Source: Actinomycetes bacterium | GTDB taxonomy: Bacteria; Actinomycetota; Acidimicrobiia; Acidimicrobiales; Poriferisodalaceae | Assembly (NCBI GenBank): GCA_024228575.1 | Contig: JAAETH010000618.1 | Location: 1 to 64,000, forward strand | Length of the DNA stretch: 64,000 nt | Reading direction: 5' to 3' | In this document: in pieces, positions 52,301 through 60,983 of the stretch | Layout of the letters: each line of letters begins with the position of its first letter | Position numbering within the stretch: position 1 is the first letter of the stretch | Program-made: the position numbers and the translations under genes | The notes under the pieces: generated by a model | Told to the model about the DNA's origin: nothing | What the model saw: the letters and a program-made list of their open reading frames with translations, nothing else | The model's database searches: none

Positions 52301-55300
52301 TTGAGACGATCCTCGACGCCGGCGAAGGCGAAGCGACGCTCGACGCCGACACGGTCTTCTCGGTTGCCGCGGTCGAACGCGATGGTCGCCCGGCGCTGGT
52401 GCTGCGCTACCGAACCGACCTACTGGACGAGGCCGCTTCGAAGCGGATCCTCGGGTATCACCTCACCGCGCTGGACCAAGCCACAGCCGATGTCGAAGCC
52501 GATCATGAGCGACAAAGCCTGTTGTCGGCAGCTGAACTCGACTTCCAGGTCGAGGGGCTGGCGGGACCGCGTCGCGAGATTCCCGACGGCGGCTTCCACG
52601 AACTGTTCGAACAGAGGGTTCGTCGACACCCCGACTCGGTGGCAGCGGTTCAGGACGAGAGGTGTTGGACGTATCGCGAGCTGAACGCCAGAGCGAACCG
52701 GCTCGGTCGTGCCCTCCTTGCCAGGGGCCTCGAGCGAGAGGGGGTTGTGGCTGTTGTAACCGAGCGAAACCTCGATTGGATGGCGGCGGTATTGGCCGTC
52801 TTCAAAGCCGGAGGTGTCTACCTTCCGATCGAGCCCCACTTCCCTGCCGATCGCGTCACCGCGACCCTGGCCCGTGCCGGGTGTCGGATCGCCATCACCG
52901 AACACACCAGCGACGAGAGCCTCAAGAGCGCTGTCGACACCATTGGCGACATCGACGTCATGTATGTCGGCGACGTCTGGAACGCCTCCCACCCGGATCG
53001 GAATCTGGGCCTCGCGGTCGCTCCCGATCAGCTCGCATACATCTATTTCACATCGGGATCTACCGGGGAGCCCAAGGGTGCGATGTGTGAGCACGCCGGC
53101 TTTCTCAACCATCTCTACGCGAAGATCGACGACTTCGAGATGGTCGAAGGAGAAGTTGTCGCCCAGATAGCTCCGCAGTGTTTCGACATCTCGCTGTGGC
53201 AGCTCGTGTCCGCTCTGCTGGTGGGCGGTACGACGGTCGTCGTCGAGCAGGAGACCCTTCTCGACCCTGGACGTTTCATCGCCACGATCGTCGACGAGAG
53301 GGTCGGTGTCATGCAGGTGGTGCCGTCATATCTCGAGGTCCTGCTCTCGTATCTCGAGCAGAACCCACGCGACCTCGTCGATCTGCATTGTGTCTCGGCC
53401 ACCGGTGAAGCCCTGAAGCCCGACTTGGTACACCGTTGGTTCGCAGCTCAGCCACACATCAAGCTCGCCAATGCCTACGGGCTCACCGAAACCTCCGATG
53501 ACACCAACCACGAGGTCATGACCAAACCGCCGAGCGACGGCACGGTTCCACTCGGTCGATCGGTGAACAACGCCTACGTTTATGTGGTCGACGAGAACCT
53601 GCTCCCAGTTCCGCTCGGTGCGCCAGGCGAGATCGTGTTCTCAGGTGTTTGTGTGGGGCGCGGGTACATCAATGATCCGGAACGCACGGCTCTCGCCTAT
53701 CTCGACGATCCCCTCCGACCGGGAGAGCGGCTCTACCGAAGCGGCGACTTCGGTCGCTGGCGACCCGACGGCAAACTCGAATATCTCGGCCGTCGAGATG
53801 CCCAGGTCAAGATCCGCGGTTTCCGCATCGAGATCGGCGAGATCGAGAATTCGATGCGCCGAATCGACGGGGTCCGCGAGGGAGCGGTCGTCCTGAGCGA
53901 ACGTCCCGATGGAAACAAGCAGCTCGTGGCGTTCTACTCGGGTGAGGAGTACGACAGGGACCAGCTGAAGGGGCGGATGGGACAAGTGCTCCCCGACTAC
54001 ATGGTTCCCTCCGTGATCGAGCGGTGCGAACGTCTACCACTGACCGCAAACGGTAAGGTCGATCGCAAGATGCTGACCGCTCTGGCCGGCGGACTCTTCG
54101 ATGAGAGAGGCGAGATCGAATCCCCGATCACCCCCGCCGAGATCCGAATCGCAGCAGCTTGGGCCAAGGCCCTGAACCTTCCGACCGACCAGATCGGTCG
54201 AGGCGACGACTTCTTCGACCGAGGTGGCACCTCGTTGTCGGCTGTCGAACTGGTGATCGAGCTCGGGGACGACATGTCGCTCAAGGATGTCACCCGGCAT
54301 CCGGTCCTGTCCGACATGGCGCTTCTCGCCGGCGGCGAGAAGAAGTCGAGCGCCGGCCTTCTCCAGCAACTGTCCAACCACAACGATGTGGGTGCGGGGA
54401 TGTTGGTCTGTTTCCCGCACGCGGGCGGCAACGCGATCAACGCCCACGCGATGGCTCGAGCGCTGAGCGACAACCCCATGGCGGTATACGCCGTCGAACT
54501 GCCCGGCCACGACCCAACGATCGGCGGGGAACCATTTGCGCCGCTGCCCGACATTGTCGAGCGGGTTGTGGCAGAGGTCGTCGAACTCGCACCAACCTCG
54601 GTGGCGATCTGGGGGCACTCGTCGGGAACGGCGTTTGCCGTCGACACGGCTAGAACCCTCGAGGCTCGAGGCGTGTCGGTGAGCAAGGTCTTTCTGGCCG
54701 CCCAGCTCCCCGGTGATCTCGCGGGTCGGCAAGCCCATGTGGCGAAGTTGCGCGGACAGAGCGACACCGAGATCGCCCAGCATCTGATGTCGGACCGCTC
54801 CGACTTCGAGATCGCCGACCTCGATGCCTCACACACGGAGCAGATCGGAGCGGCCTACCGTCACGATTGCCTGGCGGCCCACGAGTTCTTCATCGCGGCG
54901 GCCAAGTCGCCGCCGGCGAGATACCTCTCTGCACCGGTCGTGGCAATCGTGGCCGATGATGATCCAGCCACGGACGGCTGGCGCGAGCGATATCTGGAGT
55001 GGCGCATGTTGGTCGACAACATCGAGGTTGTTGCGCTCAGCGACGGGGGTCATTTCCTACTGCGTACCCGCCCCGAAGAGGTAGCTGCTGTTGTGGAGCG
55101 AGCCCTCGCCGGCCAAACCATTGTTTCCGAGCCGTCGACCGGACCGGTTCGTCTGTCTCCCGGGGCGACGGCATCTCACCTCGAGATTGTCGAGCAGCCG
55201 AACAGACCACCGATGGTGCTGGCCGAAGGGGTGGGCGACCCATTGCTGTGGGTCGCTGCGAATCGCGACGATCTGAGGGGAGCTGTCCTCGAACATGGTT

Positions 55301-56127
55301 CCTTGGCCGTTCGTGGGCTGGGTCTGGGGGCGAAGGATCTGGCGATCGATGTCGTGACGGCTCTGGCCGATCAGATGGCTGTCGACCGCGAGGCGTTCGC
55401 TGGGCGAGACCGCTATCGCGATGGCATCTACTCGTCGTCGAACTGGCCTGCGACACAACAGATGTGTATGCACCACGAACTCAGCTACAGAGTCGAGGTG
55501 CCGGGCATGATGATGTTTGTCTGCCTCGCTCCCTCGACCACCGGTGGCTCGATACCCCTCGCCAGTGCTGCGGCGATGCTCTCGAAGCTGCCGACGGAGG
55601 TGGTCGATCGATTCGACCGGGAGGGCTGGATGCTCACTCGCAGTTTCACCGACGAGATCGGCTTGTCGGCTCAGGAGGCGTTTGGGATCGAGGAGCGGTC
55701 CGGGATCGACAGCTATTGCATGGCCAACAGCATCGAGTTCGAATGGCAGCCCGACGGAGGTCTGCTGACCAGGCAGTGCAGGCCAGCCGTCGTGAACCAT
55801 CCGATTACGAGGCAACGCTGCTGGTTCAACCAGATCGCCTTCTTGAGCGAGTGGACCATGAAGAAGGAAGTCCGCGAGTTCATGATCGACGTGTACGGCG
55901 AGGACGGCCTTCCGTTCAACACGAGATTCGGCAACGGCGATCCGATCGGAGAGGACGTCGTCAAGGCCATCAACGACGCCTACGACGCGATCACTGTCGA
56001 GGAACCGATGCAGGCCGGCGACCTCTTGTTGGTCGACAACATCGGGACGGCTCACAGCCGAGAGCCTTATGAGGGTGGGCGCGATGTGCTTGTGGCCATG
56101 ACCGATCCGGTTCGACTGGTGTTGTAG
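49357..56127 (+). CDS. Membrane-embedded NRPS: carrier - Pls-like module - half C - A - carrier - TE - TauD oxygenase
   Basis: A 2256-residue multidomain protein. Residues 1-85: carrier domain with phosphopantetheine Ser41 (FEDLGADSML). 120-183: two membrane helices. 228-318: left-handed beta-helix domain 1. 360-426: helix pair. 441-570: beta-helix 2. 621-674: helix pair. 714-824: beta-helix 3. This six-helix, three-domain block matches the epsilon-poly-lysine synthetase C-terminal module. 844-1048: half of a condensation domain, without HHxxxDG. 1077-1578: adenylation (YIYFTSGSTGEPKG, NAYGLTET, YRSGDFGRW, LTANGKVDRK). Carrier 2: Ser1626. Thioesterase: Ser1755 (GHSSG), His1899. 1925-2256: TauD/TfdA-type Fe/2-oxoglutarate domain (HHELSY, GTAHSREPYEGGRD). 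By hand alignment the specificity residues read D-I-W-Q-S-T-A-D-D-K; I cannot name the amino acid. No PPTase is adjacent. Confidence 0.85.
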   Translation: MVVAVIDTDLQAGLAAEMARVLGIDSVPPESNFFEDLGADSMLLMQFCARLGKRTDLPSPSIRDVYQNPTISSLAKAFGAVESPPDVDSPAVEDVGAGDLGPAMWSHKRLPAPRANRRQYVTCALLQLAFMAAGTLLAALVLSRGFVWISEASGIVDTYLRAAVYGAVLFVALSVFPILVKWALVGRSKPGQVPLWSLGYVRFWVVRSIVGSSPMRVFAGTPLYVLYLKTLGARIGRGTVILSTHVPVCADLLTIGENVVIRKDSAFSCYRAFAGYIQMGTVHIGDNAFVGEQTVLDIDTSIEDNAQVGHASALYRGQSVPAGQRRVGTPALQTTDVDYMAVGAGGHPGLRRISYSALQTTVMFLVSSPIAISIATAIFEWRVVAARVETAPAPGTQGSFYVGVLLLALALFAISTVVRFVLVMTVPRLLNLAIQPGTAYPLYGFRYWCHRGVGRFSNAKFFTKLMGDSSYIVHYLHLLGYDVSFEEQTGANFGMHVKHDNPFAVSVGAGTMAADGLSIINTEYSSTAFRVDRVAIGAHCFIGNEVVYPSQGTTSENCLHASKVMVPIEGDERGDVGYLGSPAFEIPRVVFRDKQFDDLKDEETLPLLLRAKNRHNLKTMGWYLLSRFVALFGAVAIVLGGADLYPDLGMWSFALVPVGVFAAGSAYSVLLERWSIGFRRLEPMYCSIYDKESWKIERYWKMSWYPTVLNGTPFKAMFWRMLGARVGRRLYDDGGTMTEKTMVTIGDDCVLNAGSLIQPHSQEDGSFKSDHIRIGSGCTVGVAALVHYGVTMGDGSSLAPNSFLMKGAEVPAHTNWGENPARELVNQHSDRTLQRRNLVDKSTDDAEEFWRNILGAGGLNPVPRWGAGAEAGVAGSGLFLPDGLAERLHAATEALQLSATSILLGAHAKVLAALTGEQSVMTGYVPAADVETGPLPCPLVVSGGSWRTVLENAGRAETMLLARRRFPVAGLYPEFGLSKPPFETILDAGEGEATLDADTVFSVAAVERDGRPALVLRYRTDLLDEAASKRILGYHLTALDQATADVEADHERQSLLSAAELDFQVEGLAGPRREIPDGGFHELFEQRVRRHPDSVAAVQDERCWTYRELNARANRLGRALLARGLEREGVVAVVTERNLDWMAAVLAVFKAGGVYLPIEPHFPADRVTATLARAGCRIAITEHTSDESLKSAVDTIGDIDVMYVGDVWNASHPDRNLGLAVAPDQLAYIYFTSGSTGEPKGAMCEHAGFLNHLYAKIDDFEMVEGEVVAQIAPQCFDISLWQLVSALLVGGTTVVVEQETLLDPGRFIATIVDERVGVMQVVPSYLEVLLSYLEQNPRDLVDLHCVSATGEALKPDLVHRWFAAQPHIKLANAYGLTETSDDTNHEVMTKPPSDGTVPLGRSVNNAYVYVVDENLLPVPLGAPGEIVFSGVCVGRGYINDPERTALAYLDDPLRPGERLYRSGDFGRWRPDGKLEYLGRRDAQVKIRGFRIEIGEIENSMRRIDGVREGAVVLSERPDGNKQLVAFYSGEEYDRDQLKGRMGQVLPDYMVPSVIERCERLPLTANGKVDRKMLTALAGGLFDERGEIESPITPAEIRIAAAWAKALNLPTDQIGRGDDFFDRGGTSLSAVELVIELGDDMSLKDVTRHPVLSDMALLAGGEKKSSAGLLQQLSNHNDVGAGMLVCFPHAGGNAINAHAMARALSDNPMAVYAVELPGHDPTIGGEPFAPLPDIVERVVAEVVELAPTSVAIWGHSSGTAFAVDTARTLEARGVSVSKVFLAAQLPGDLAGRQAHVAKLRGQSDTEIAQHLMSDRSDFEIADLDASHTEQIGAAYRHDCLAAHEFFIAAAKSPPARYLSAPVVAIVADDDPATDGWRERYLEWRMLVDNIEVVALSDGGHFLLRTRPEEVAAVVERALAGQTIVSEPSTGPVRLSPGATASHLEIVEQPNRPPMVLAEGVGDPLLWVAANRDDLRGAVLEHGSLAVRGLGLGAKDLAIDVVTALADQMAVDREAFAGRDRYRDGIYSSSNWPATQQMCMHHELSYRVEVPGMMMFVCLAPSTTGGSIPLASAAAMLSKLPTEVVDRFDREGWMLTRSFTDEIGLSAQEAFGIEERSGIDSYCMANSIEFEWQPDGGLLTRQCRPAVVNHPITRQRCWFNQIAFLSEWTMKKEVREFMIDVYGEDGLPFNTRFGNGDPIGEDVVKAINDAYDAITVEEPMQAGDLLLVDNIGTAHSREPYEGGRDVLVAMTDPVRLVL

Positions 56128-56169
56128 ACCGTCGCTCGTGGGCCAGTTGGGGAGAGGCTCGAGTTCGTC

Positions 56170-57591
56170 TCAGCCGGCGGCCCACAGCGGTGGGATCCGA
56201 TCCGCCCACGGCGCAGCATCCTCGAGCTGTGATGCCAGCCGGATCAGCAGATCCTCGCCTGCGTAGGGCCCGACGAACTGGACGCCGACCGGCAGGCCGT
56301 CGGCCGTTTGATGAAGAGGGAGCGACACCGCCGGCTGGCCGGTCACGTTGAACTGGGCGGTGAACAACATGATCTCTTGGACCCGTCCGAAGCCGAGTTC
56401 GGGGTCGCTGAGCCACCCGATTGGGGGTGGGGGCACGGCGAGTGTAGGTGTGACCAGGATGTCGAATCCGTCGTGAGCCCACCACGAGGCCATGCGGCGC
56501 TGCCACGCGTGGGTCCATTGCACGCTCAGCAGGTATTGCTCGCCCGTGACAGCGCGCCCCATCTCGGCGAAGAACCAGTTGCCCGGCTCGACATCGTCGG
56601 CTTCGAGAGGCCGACCGATCGCCGCGGCCAGGTTGTGGAAGTCGGCCGCCGTCGAGGCCGCCAGAACGGTGAGGAAGTTTTCGGTCAGCGCCTCCTCTGA
56701 CAACGCTGCAGGCTGCGCGATCTCGACCGCGTGGCCCAGGTCCTCGAGCAGCGACCCCGCGGCCTCGACAGCAGCGATGCACTCGTCGTGGCTGGTTCCG
56801 TGCGGAGCGGTCGGAGCGATGCCGATCTTCAAGCGTCCTGGGTCGACGCCCACCTCGGATGCGAACGGGCGAAGTGGGGGAGCGGCGTAGTAGGGATCGC
56901 CGGGCTCGGGGCCGCTGATCCCGTCGAGCGCCGTCGCGGTATCGCGTACCGATCGGGTCACCACACCGTCGATGGTGGATCCGGCCCACGCCTCGCCGAT
57001 GTCGGGGCCCTGGGAAACCCGGCCTCGCGTCGGCTTGAGGCCGACCAGACCACACTCACTTGCGGGAATCCGAATAGAGCCCCCGCCGTCGTTTGCGTGG
57101 GCGATGGGGACAAGACCTGCAGCCACCGCAGCGGCCGAACCACCGCTCGACCCGCCGGTCGAGTGGTCGGTGTTCCACGGGTTGCGGCTCGGGCCGTACG
57201 CCTCTGGTTCGGTGGTGATAGTCGAACCGAACTCTGGTGTGTTGGTGCGCCCGAGTGTGACGAGGCCCAGCTTCTGGAATCGCCGATACAGGAACGAGTC
57301 GATCGGTGCAATGAAGCCCGCTTCCTTCAACGCCTTGCAGCCCATGTGGTGGGGTTCTCCGGCGATTGCGCAGTTCAGGTCCTTCACCAACATCGGCACG
57401 CCACGGAACGGCCCGTCGACGAGGCCGCCGGCGGCTTCGTCTCTGGCAGCTTCGAAGCGGGGGTGGATGACAGCGTTGATGGTGGGATTGGTGGACTCGA
57501 TTCGTGTGATGGCTTCGTCGACCAACTCGGCAGGTGAAGCCTTGCCATCCCGAACGAGTTCGGCCAGGGCTGTTGCGTCTGGGATTTGCAT
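56170..57591 (-). CDS. Amidase-signature family hydrolase
   Basis: A 473-residue amidase with the Ser-cisSer-Lys triad: Lys70 in PMLVKDLN, Ser148/149 in STGGSSGGSAAAVAAG and the nucleophile Ser172 in DGGGSIRIPA. Such enzymes cleave amides, nitrile-derived amides or peptides; the absence of GatB/GatC neighbours argues against GatA. ATG 57591 has GGAG nine bases upstream; an ATG at 57627 has none. It converges on the NRPS with 42 bases between stops. Confidence 0.9.
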   Translation of the reverse strand: MQIPDATALAELVRDGKASPAELVDEAITRIESTNPTINAVIHPRFEAARDEAAGGLVDGPFRGVPMLVKDLNCAIAGEPHHMGCKALKEAGFIAPIDSFLYRRFQKLGLVTLGRTNTPEFGSTITTEPEAYGPSRNPWNTDHSTGGSSGGSAAAVAAGLVPIAHANDGGGSIRIPASECGLVGLKPTRGRVSQGPDIGEAWAGSTIDGVVTRSVRDTATALDGISGPEPGDPYYAAPPLRPFASEVGVDPGRLKIGIAPTAPHGTSHDECIAAVEAAGSLLEDLGHAVEIAQPAALSEEALTENFLTVLAASTAADFHNLAAAIGRPLEADDVEPGNWFFAEMGRAVTGEQYLLSVQWTHAWQRRMASWWAHDGFDILVTPTLAVPPPPIGWLSDPELGFGRVQEIMLFTAQFNVTGQPAVSLPLHQTADGLPVGVQFVGPYAGEDLLIRLASQLEDAAPWADRIPPLWAAG

Positions 57592-57781
57592 CGGTTCGCT
57601 CCGGTCTGTGAAGGACTGACCCGTCATAGCACAGGAGCACGACCCCCACCTCCTCGTCGGGCTGTCCTCGCGAGTGATGAGGTGGGACCGCTCAGGCCGG
57701 ATGGCGAACCTCGCTGCCTCTCTCGAGCCAGATGAACGATGCCATTCGGTCCGTCCCTTGCCCTCGTGACATCATCTACCG

Positions 57782-58939
57782 GTGATCGGCGCGTCCTTCC
57801 CAGCAGAGGACCGCGGCGACAGGCGAGTATTGGTCGCGTCGATAATGTCGACCATCTCGGCGGTGTTTCCCGGTTTTCTCATCGGGGCGGTCGCCGTTCA
57901 GGCCCGAGAAGAGTTTGGTGTGTCGGAGGCGGTGTACGGCTGGGGGCTCGGGAGCTTCTTCTTGTCTGCAACCGTGGGGTCCGTACTGCTCGGTCGCATC
58001 GCCCAGAGGGTCGGAGCACGCCGCCAGGTTGCCGGTGCACTGGTGGTCTCGATCGCAGCCCAGTTGTCAATTGCGGCGTTTGCCACCACATTTGCGGCCG
58101 TGGTGGCGCTCCTCGTGGTCGCCGGCTTGTGCAACGCGGCGAACCAGACCGCCGTGAACCTGTTTCTGGCCCAGGCCCGGCTGCCGCGCCTCGGCCTTGC
58201 GGTGGCCCTCAAACAATCGGGGATGCCGACGGCGTCGCTTCTGTGTGGCCTGATGGTCCCGACGTTTGCCCTGACCGTCGGCTGGCGGTGGGCCTATGTG
58301 TTCGGTGCGGGAGTGGCCGCTGCTTCCCTTGTGCTGATAATCGGGGCGCCCGACCCAGATCGGGTCGAGCGACGTCGGATGCGACCTGTGACCTCGCGAC
58401 GTTCCCTCATCGTCGCCGCACTGACGGGAACACTGCTCGCTTTCGCGGCGGGTTCGACCAACTCGTGGCTGGTGAGCTCTGGCGTCGACGCGGGCATGAG
58501 CGAGGGAGCGGCCGGACTCCTCCTGAGCGGTGGCGCGGCGGCGGGAATTGTCATGCGACTCTTCTTCGGGTTCCGTCTCGACACGATGGGGACGTCGCCA
58601 TTTCGAGCCGGTGCCATCCTCGCCTTCATCGGCTCGTTCGGACTGGCCGGACTGGCGGTCGGTGTGCCCTCGATCCACGTCGTGGCGACTCTGGTCGCGT
58701 TTGGCAGCGGGTGGGTATGGCCGATCTTCACGAACTTCGGAATCGTGCGCGCCAACGGAGCCGCCTCGGCAGCGGCGTCCGGCATCACACAGATGGGCGT
58801 CTACATCGGTGTGTTCAGCGCTCCGCTCGTGACCGGATGGATCATCGAGCACCACGGGTACGGAACCATGTGGCTGGTCGTAGCCCTTCTCACCGTCGCC
58901 GGCTCGGGTTTGGCCCTGAGCCTTCAAAGTGAGTTCTGA
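57782..58939 (+). CDS. MFS transporter
   Basis: A 385-residue, roughly twelve-helix MFS permease with GTG start. Loop 2-3 has the GRIAQRVGARRQV motif A, and loop 8-9 has RLFFGFRLDTMG. It resembles the CynX/cyanate-type and oxalate-type exporters in general shape, but the substrate is not identifiable. It lies 190 bases from the divergent amidase gene. A role in exporting the NRPS product is possible but not shown. Confidence 0.85.
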   Translation: MIGASFPAEDRGDRRVLVASIMSTISAVFPGFLIGAVAVQAREEFGVSEAVYGWGLGSFFLSATVGSVLLGRIAQRVGARRQVAGALVVSIAAQLSIAAFATTFAAVVALLVVAGLCNAANQTAVNLFLAQARLPRLGLAVALKQSGMPTASLLCGLMVPTFALTVGWRWAYVFGAGVAAASLVLIIGAPDPDRVERRRMRPVTSRRSLIVAALTGTLLAFAAGSTNSWLVSSGVDAGMSEGAAGLLLSGGAAAGIVMRLFFGFRLDTMGTSPFRAGAILAFIGSFGLAGLAVGVPSIHVVATLVAFGSGWVWPIFTNFGIVRANGAASAAASGITQMGVYIGVFSAPLVTGWIIEHHGYGTMWLVVALLTVAGSGLALSLQSEF

Positions 58940-59108
58940 CAAAGGATGAGGCATCAACTATCGATCGAGACATGATGCTCAAAACCCATCCTGACCTGGA
59001 CAGGTGGCATGGAGCTCAATCATGACTTGAGGGTTAGGGGGCAATCTGGGTGGGTGTCATTCGGACCGGCTTCACTTCGGCACGCTCCCAGGCGATACGT
59101 TGAACCTC

Positions 59109-60101
59109 ATGGATTCTTTCTCAGCTTTCCTCGTAGGCAAGGTCGACGATGTCTGGACCCAGCGGGTCGAGGACCTGACGGTCGACGATCTCCCCGACGG
59201 TGATGTCCTGGTCGAGGTCGAGTACTCGGGAATCAACTACAAGGACGGGCTCGCCTCGACCGAGGCTGGTCGAGTCGCTCGCATAGATCCACTGATCCCC
59301 GGAGTTGACCTCGCGGGAACGGTCGTGCAAGACGGCGGGGGTTTCGTGGCCGGCGATCGGGTCATCGCCCACGGGTACGACATCGGTGTGGCACACCACG
59401 GCGGGTATGCCAGGTATGCACGGGTCCCGTCGGGATGGGTCGTTCCCATGCCCGATGGGTTGAACGCCATGCAGGCCATGCTGGTCGGAACAGCGGGATA
59501 CACGGCGGCGCTGTCGGTCGAGGCACTCGAGTCCCACGGCCTGACGCCAGGTGACGGACCAGTTCTCGTCACCGGGGCAACCGGTGGCGTTGGCTCGATG
59601 GCGGTTGGCATGCTCGCCAAACGTGGCTACGAGATCGTGGCGAGCTCTGGCAAGGCGGACCAGGTCGGCTGGCTTCGCGACCTGGGTGCCGCCGAGGTCG
59701 TCGGACGTGAAGAGACCTCGGCCGAGTCGAAGCGGCCACTCGAGTCGGAGCGATGGGCGGGTTGTGTCGACTGCGTCGGCGGAAACACCCTCGCGTATGC
59801 TCTGCGGACCACACGCTACGGCGGCACGGTTGCGGCGTCTGGTCTGACCGGGGGAGCTGCTCTACCCACAACGGTGTTGCCGTTCATCTTGCGCGGTGTC
59901 ACCCTGGCCGGCATCGACAGTGTGATGAACCCGATCGAGCAGCGCATCCCTGTCTGGCAGCGGATCTCAACCGACCTCAGGCCCGCACAACTCGACGGAC
60001 CGGCACCCACAGTCGTGGGATTCGACGCTCTCGGCGTAGAACTGGATCGCATCCTCGCCGGCGGGATGGTCGGTCGAACCCTGGTGTCGCCAACCGTCTG
60101 A
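59109..60101 (+). CDS. acuI: AcuI/YhdH-type NADPH-dependent acryloyl-CoA reductase-like oxidoreductase
   Basis: A 330-residue medium-chain reductase without zinc ligands. The N-terminal block is VEYSGINYKDGLA, the cofactor motif is VTGATGGVGSMAVGML, then ASSGKADQVGWLRDLGAAEV with the GKA pattern of the AcuI/YhdH group. AcuI reduces acryloyl-CoA, a step that detoxifies products of DMSP cleavage or 3-hydroxypropionate metabolism. ATG 59109 was chosen over TTG 59100. No DMSP lyase gene is in the window, so its use here is inferred only from family. Confidence 0.82.
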   Translation: MDSFSAFLVGKVDDVWTQRVEDLTVDDLPDGDVLVEVEYSGINYKDGLASTEAGRVARIDPLIPGVDLAGTVVQDGGGFVAGDRVIAHGYDIGVAHHGGYARYARVPSGWVVPMPDGLNAMQAMLVGTAGYTAALSVEALESHGLTPGDGPVLVTGATGGVGSMAVGMLAKRGYEIVASSGKADQVGWLRDLGAAEVVGREETSAESKRPLESERWAGCVDCVGGNTLAYALRTTRYGGTVAASGLTGGAALPTTVLPFILRGVTLAGIDSVMNPIEQRIPVWQRISTDLRPAQLDGPAPTVVGFDALGVELDRILAGGMVGRTLVSPTV

Positions 60102-60107
60102 ACCCAC

Positions 60108-60944
60108 TCAGGCCTCGTCGCGGATGACCTGTATCCCCGCAGGGTCGACCAGGCTGTCGTCGAACATCAGACGATTGTGGCTGTGACCCACATGGTGCAG
60201 CCCGAACGCGGACTGGATCGACGTATACATGCCCATCGCTTCGAGTGAGTTGTTGACCGACTGCTTGGCGAGGGTCAGGCCGAACATCGGCCGTTTCGAG
60301 ATGTGCTCGGCCAGGTCGAGTGTTGCCGACTCGAGTTGGTCGCGGGGAACCACCCGGTTGACCATGCCGTGCTGCAAGGCTTCTTCGGCTCCGATCGAGC
60401 GGCCCGTGAACAACATGTCCTTGGCGAGGCGGGCCCCGGCCTCGTATGGGTGAACGAAGTACTCGTGACCGTTCACTCCAAAGGCCACGACCGGGTCGGA
60501 GAAGCTGGCATCGTCGGAGCACACGATCAGATCCATCGGCCACACCAGCATCAACCCGCCTGCGATGACCTTGCCTTGCACCGATGCAATTGTCGGCTTG
60601 GGGATGTTGCGCCACCTCCAGCACAACCCGACGTACATCTCGGCTTCCTTGGCCATGTAGCCCTCCGCGCCCCCGGCGCCGAAGTGGCACTGGGTACCTA
60701 TTGTCGGTAGGTCGTCGATGCTGCTCGGGCCTCTCAGGTCGTGGCCAGACGAGAAGTGGTTTCCATCGGCAGCCAGCACGATGACACGAACGGTCTCGTC
60801 CTGGGCAGCCGCGTCGAAGGCTTCATTCAGCTCGCTGAGCATCGTGTAGTCCTGGGCATTGGCGGCCTCGGAGCGCGCGAGAGTTATTCGCGCCACCGCC
60901 GGCAATGGCTGGTCGTATCGAACTCTGGTCCACGTGTCTGCCAT
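60108..60944 (-). CDS. Enoyl-CoA hydratase/isomerase family protein
   Basis: A 278-residue crotonase-fold enzyme. The two oxyanion segments are NHFSSGHDLRG and GKVIAGGLMLVWPMD, and ITLARSEAANAQDYTML opens the fold. It has the SSGHDL form, seen in many actinobacterial hydratases. The canonical catalytic Glu pair is not obvious in the second loop (SDDASFSDPV), so it may be an isomerase or hydrolase rather than a hydratase. It faces the reductase gene with six bases between stops. Confidence 0.87.
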   Translation of the reverse strand: MADTWTRVRYDQPLPAVARITLARSEAANAQDYTMLSELNEAFDAAAQDETVRVIVLAADGNHFSSGHDLRGPSSIDDLPTIGTQCHFGAGGAEGYMAKEAEMYVGLCWRWRNIPKPTIASVQGKVIAGGLMLVWPMDLIVCSDDASFSDPVVAFGVNGHEYFVHPYEAGARLAKDMLFTGRSIGAEEALQHGMVNRVVPRDQLESATLDLAEHISKRPMFGLTLAKQSVNNSLEAMGMYTSIQSAFGLHHVGHSHNRLMFDDSLVDPAGIQVIRDEA

Positions 60945-60983
60945 GAGTCGAATGTAGGCCTACCCTTCTTGACGGAGGTAAAC

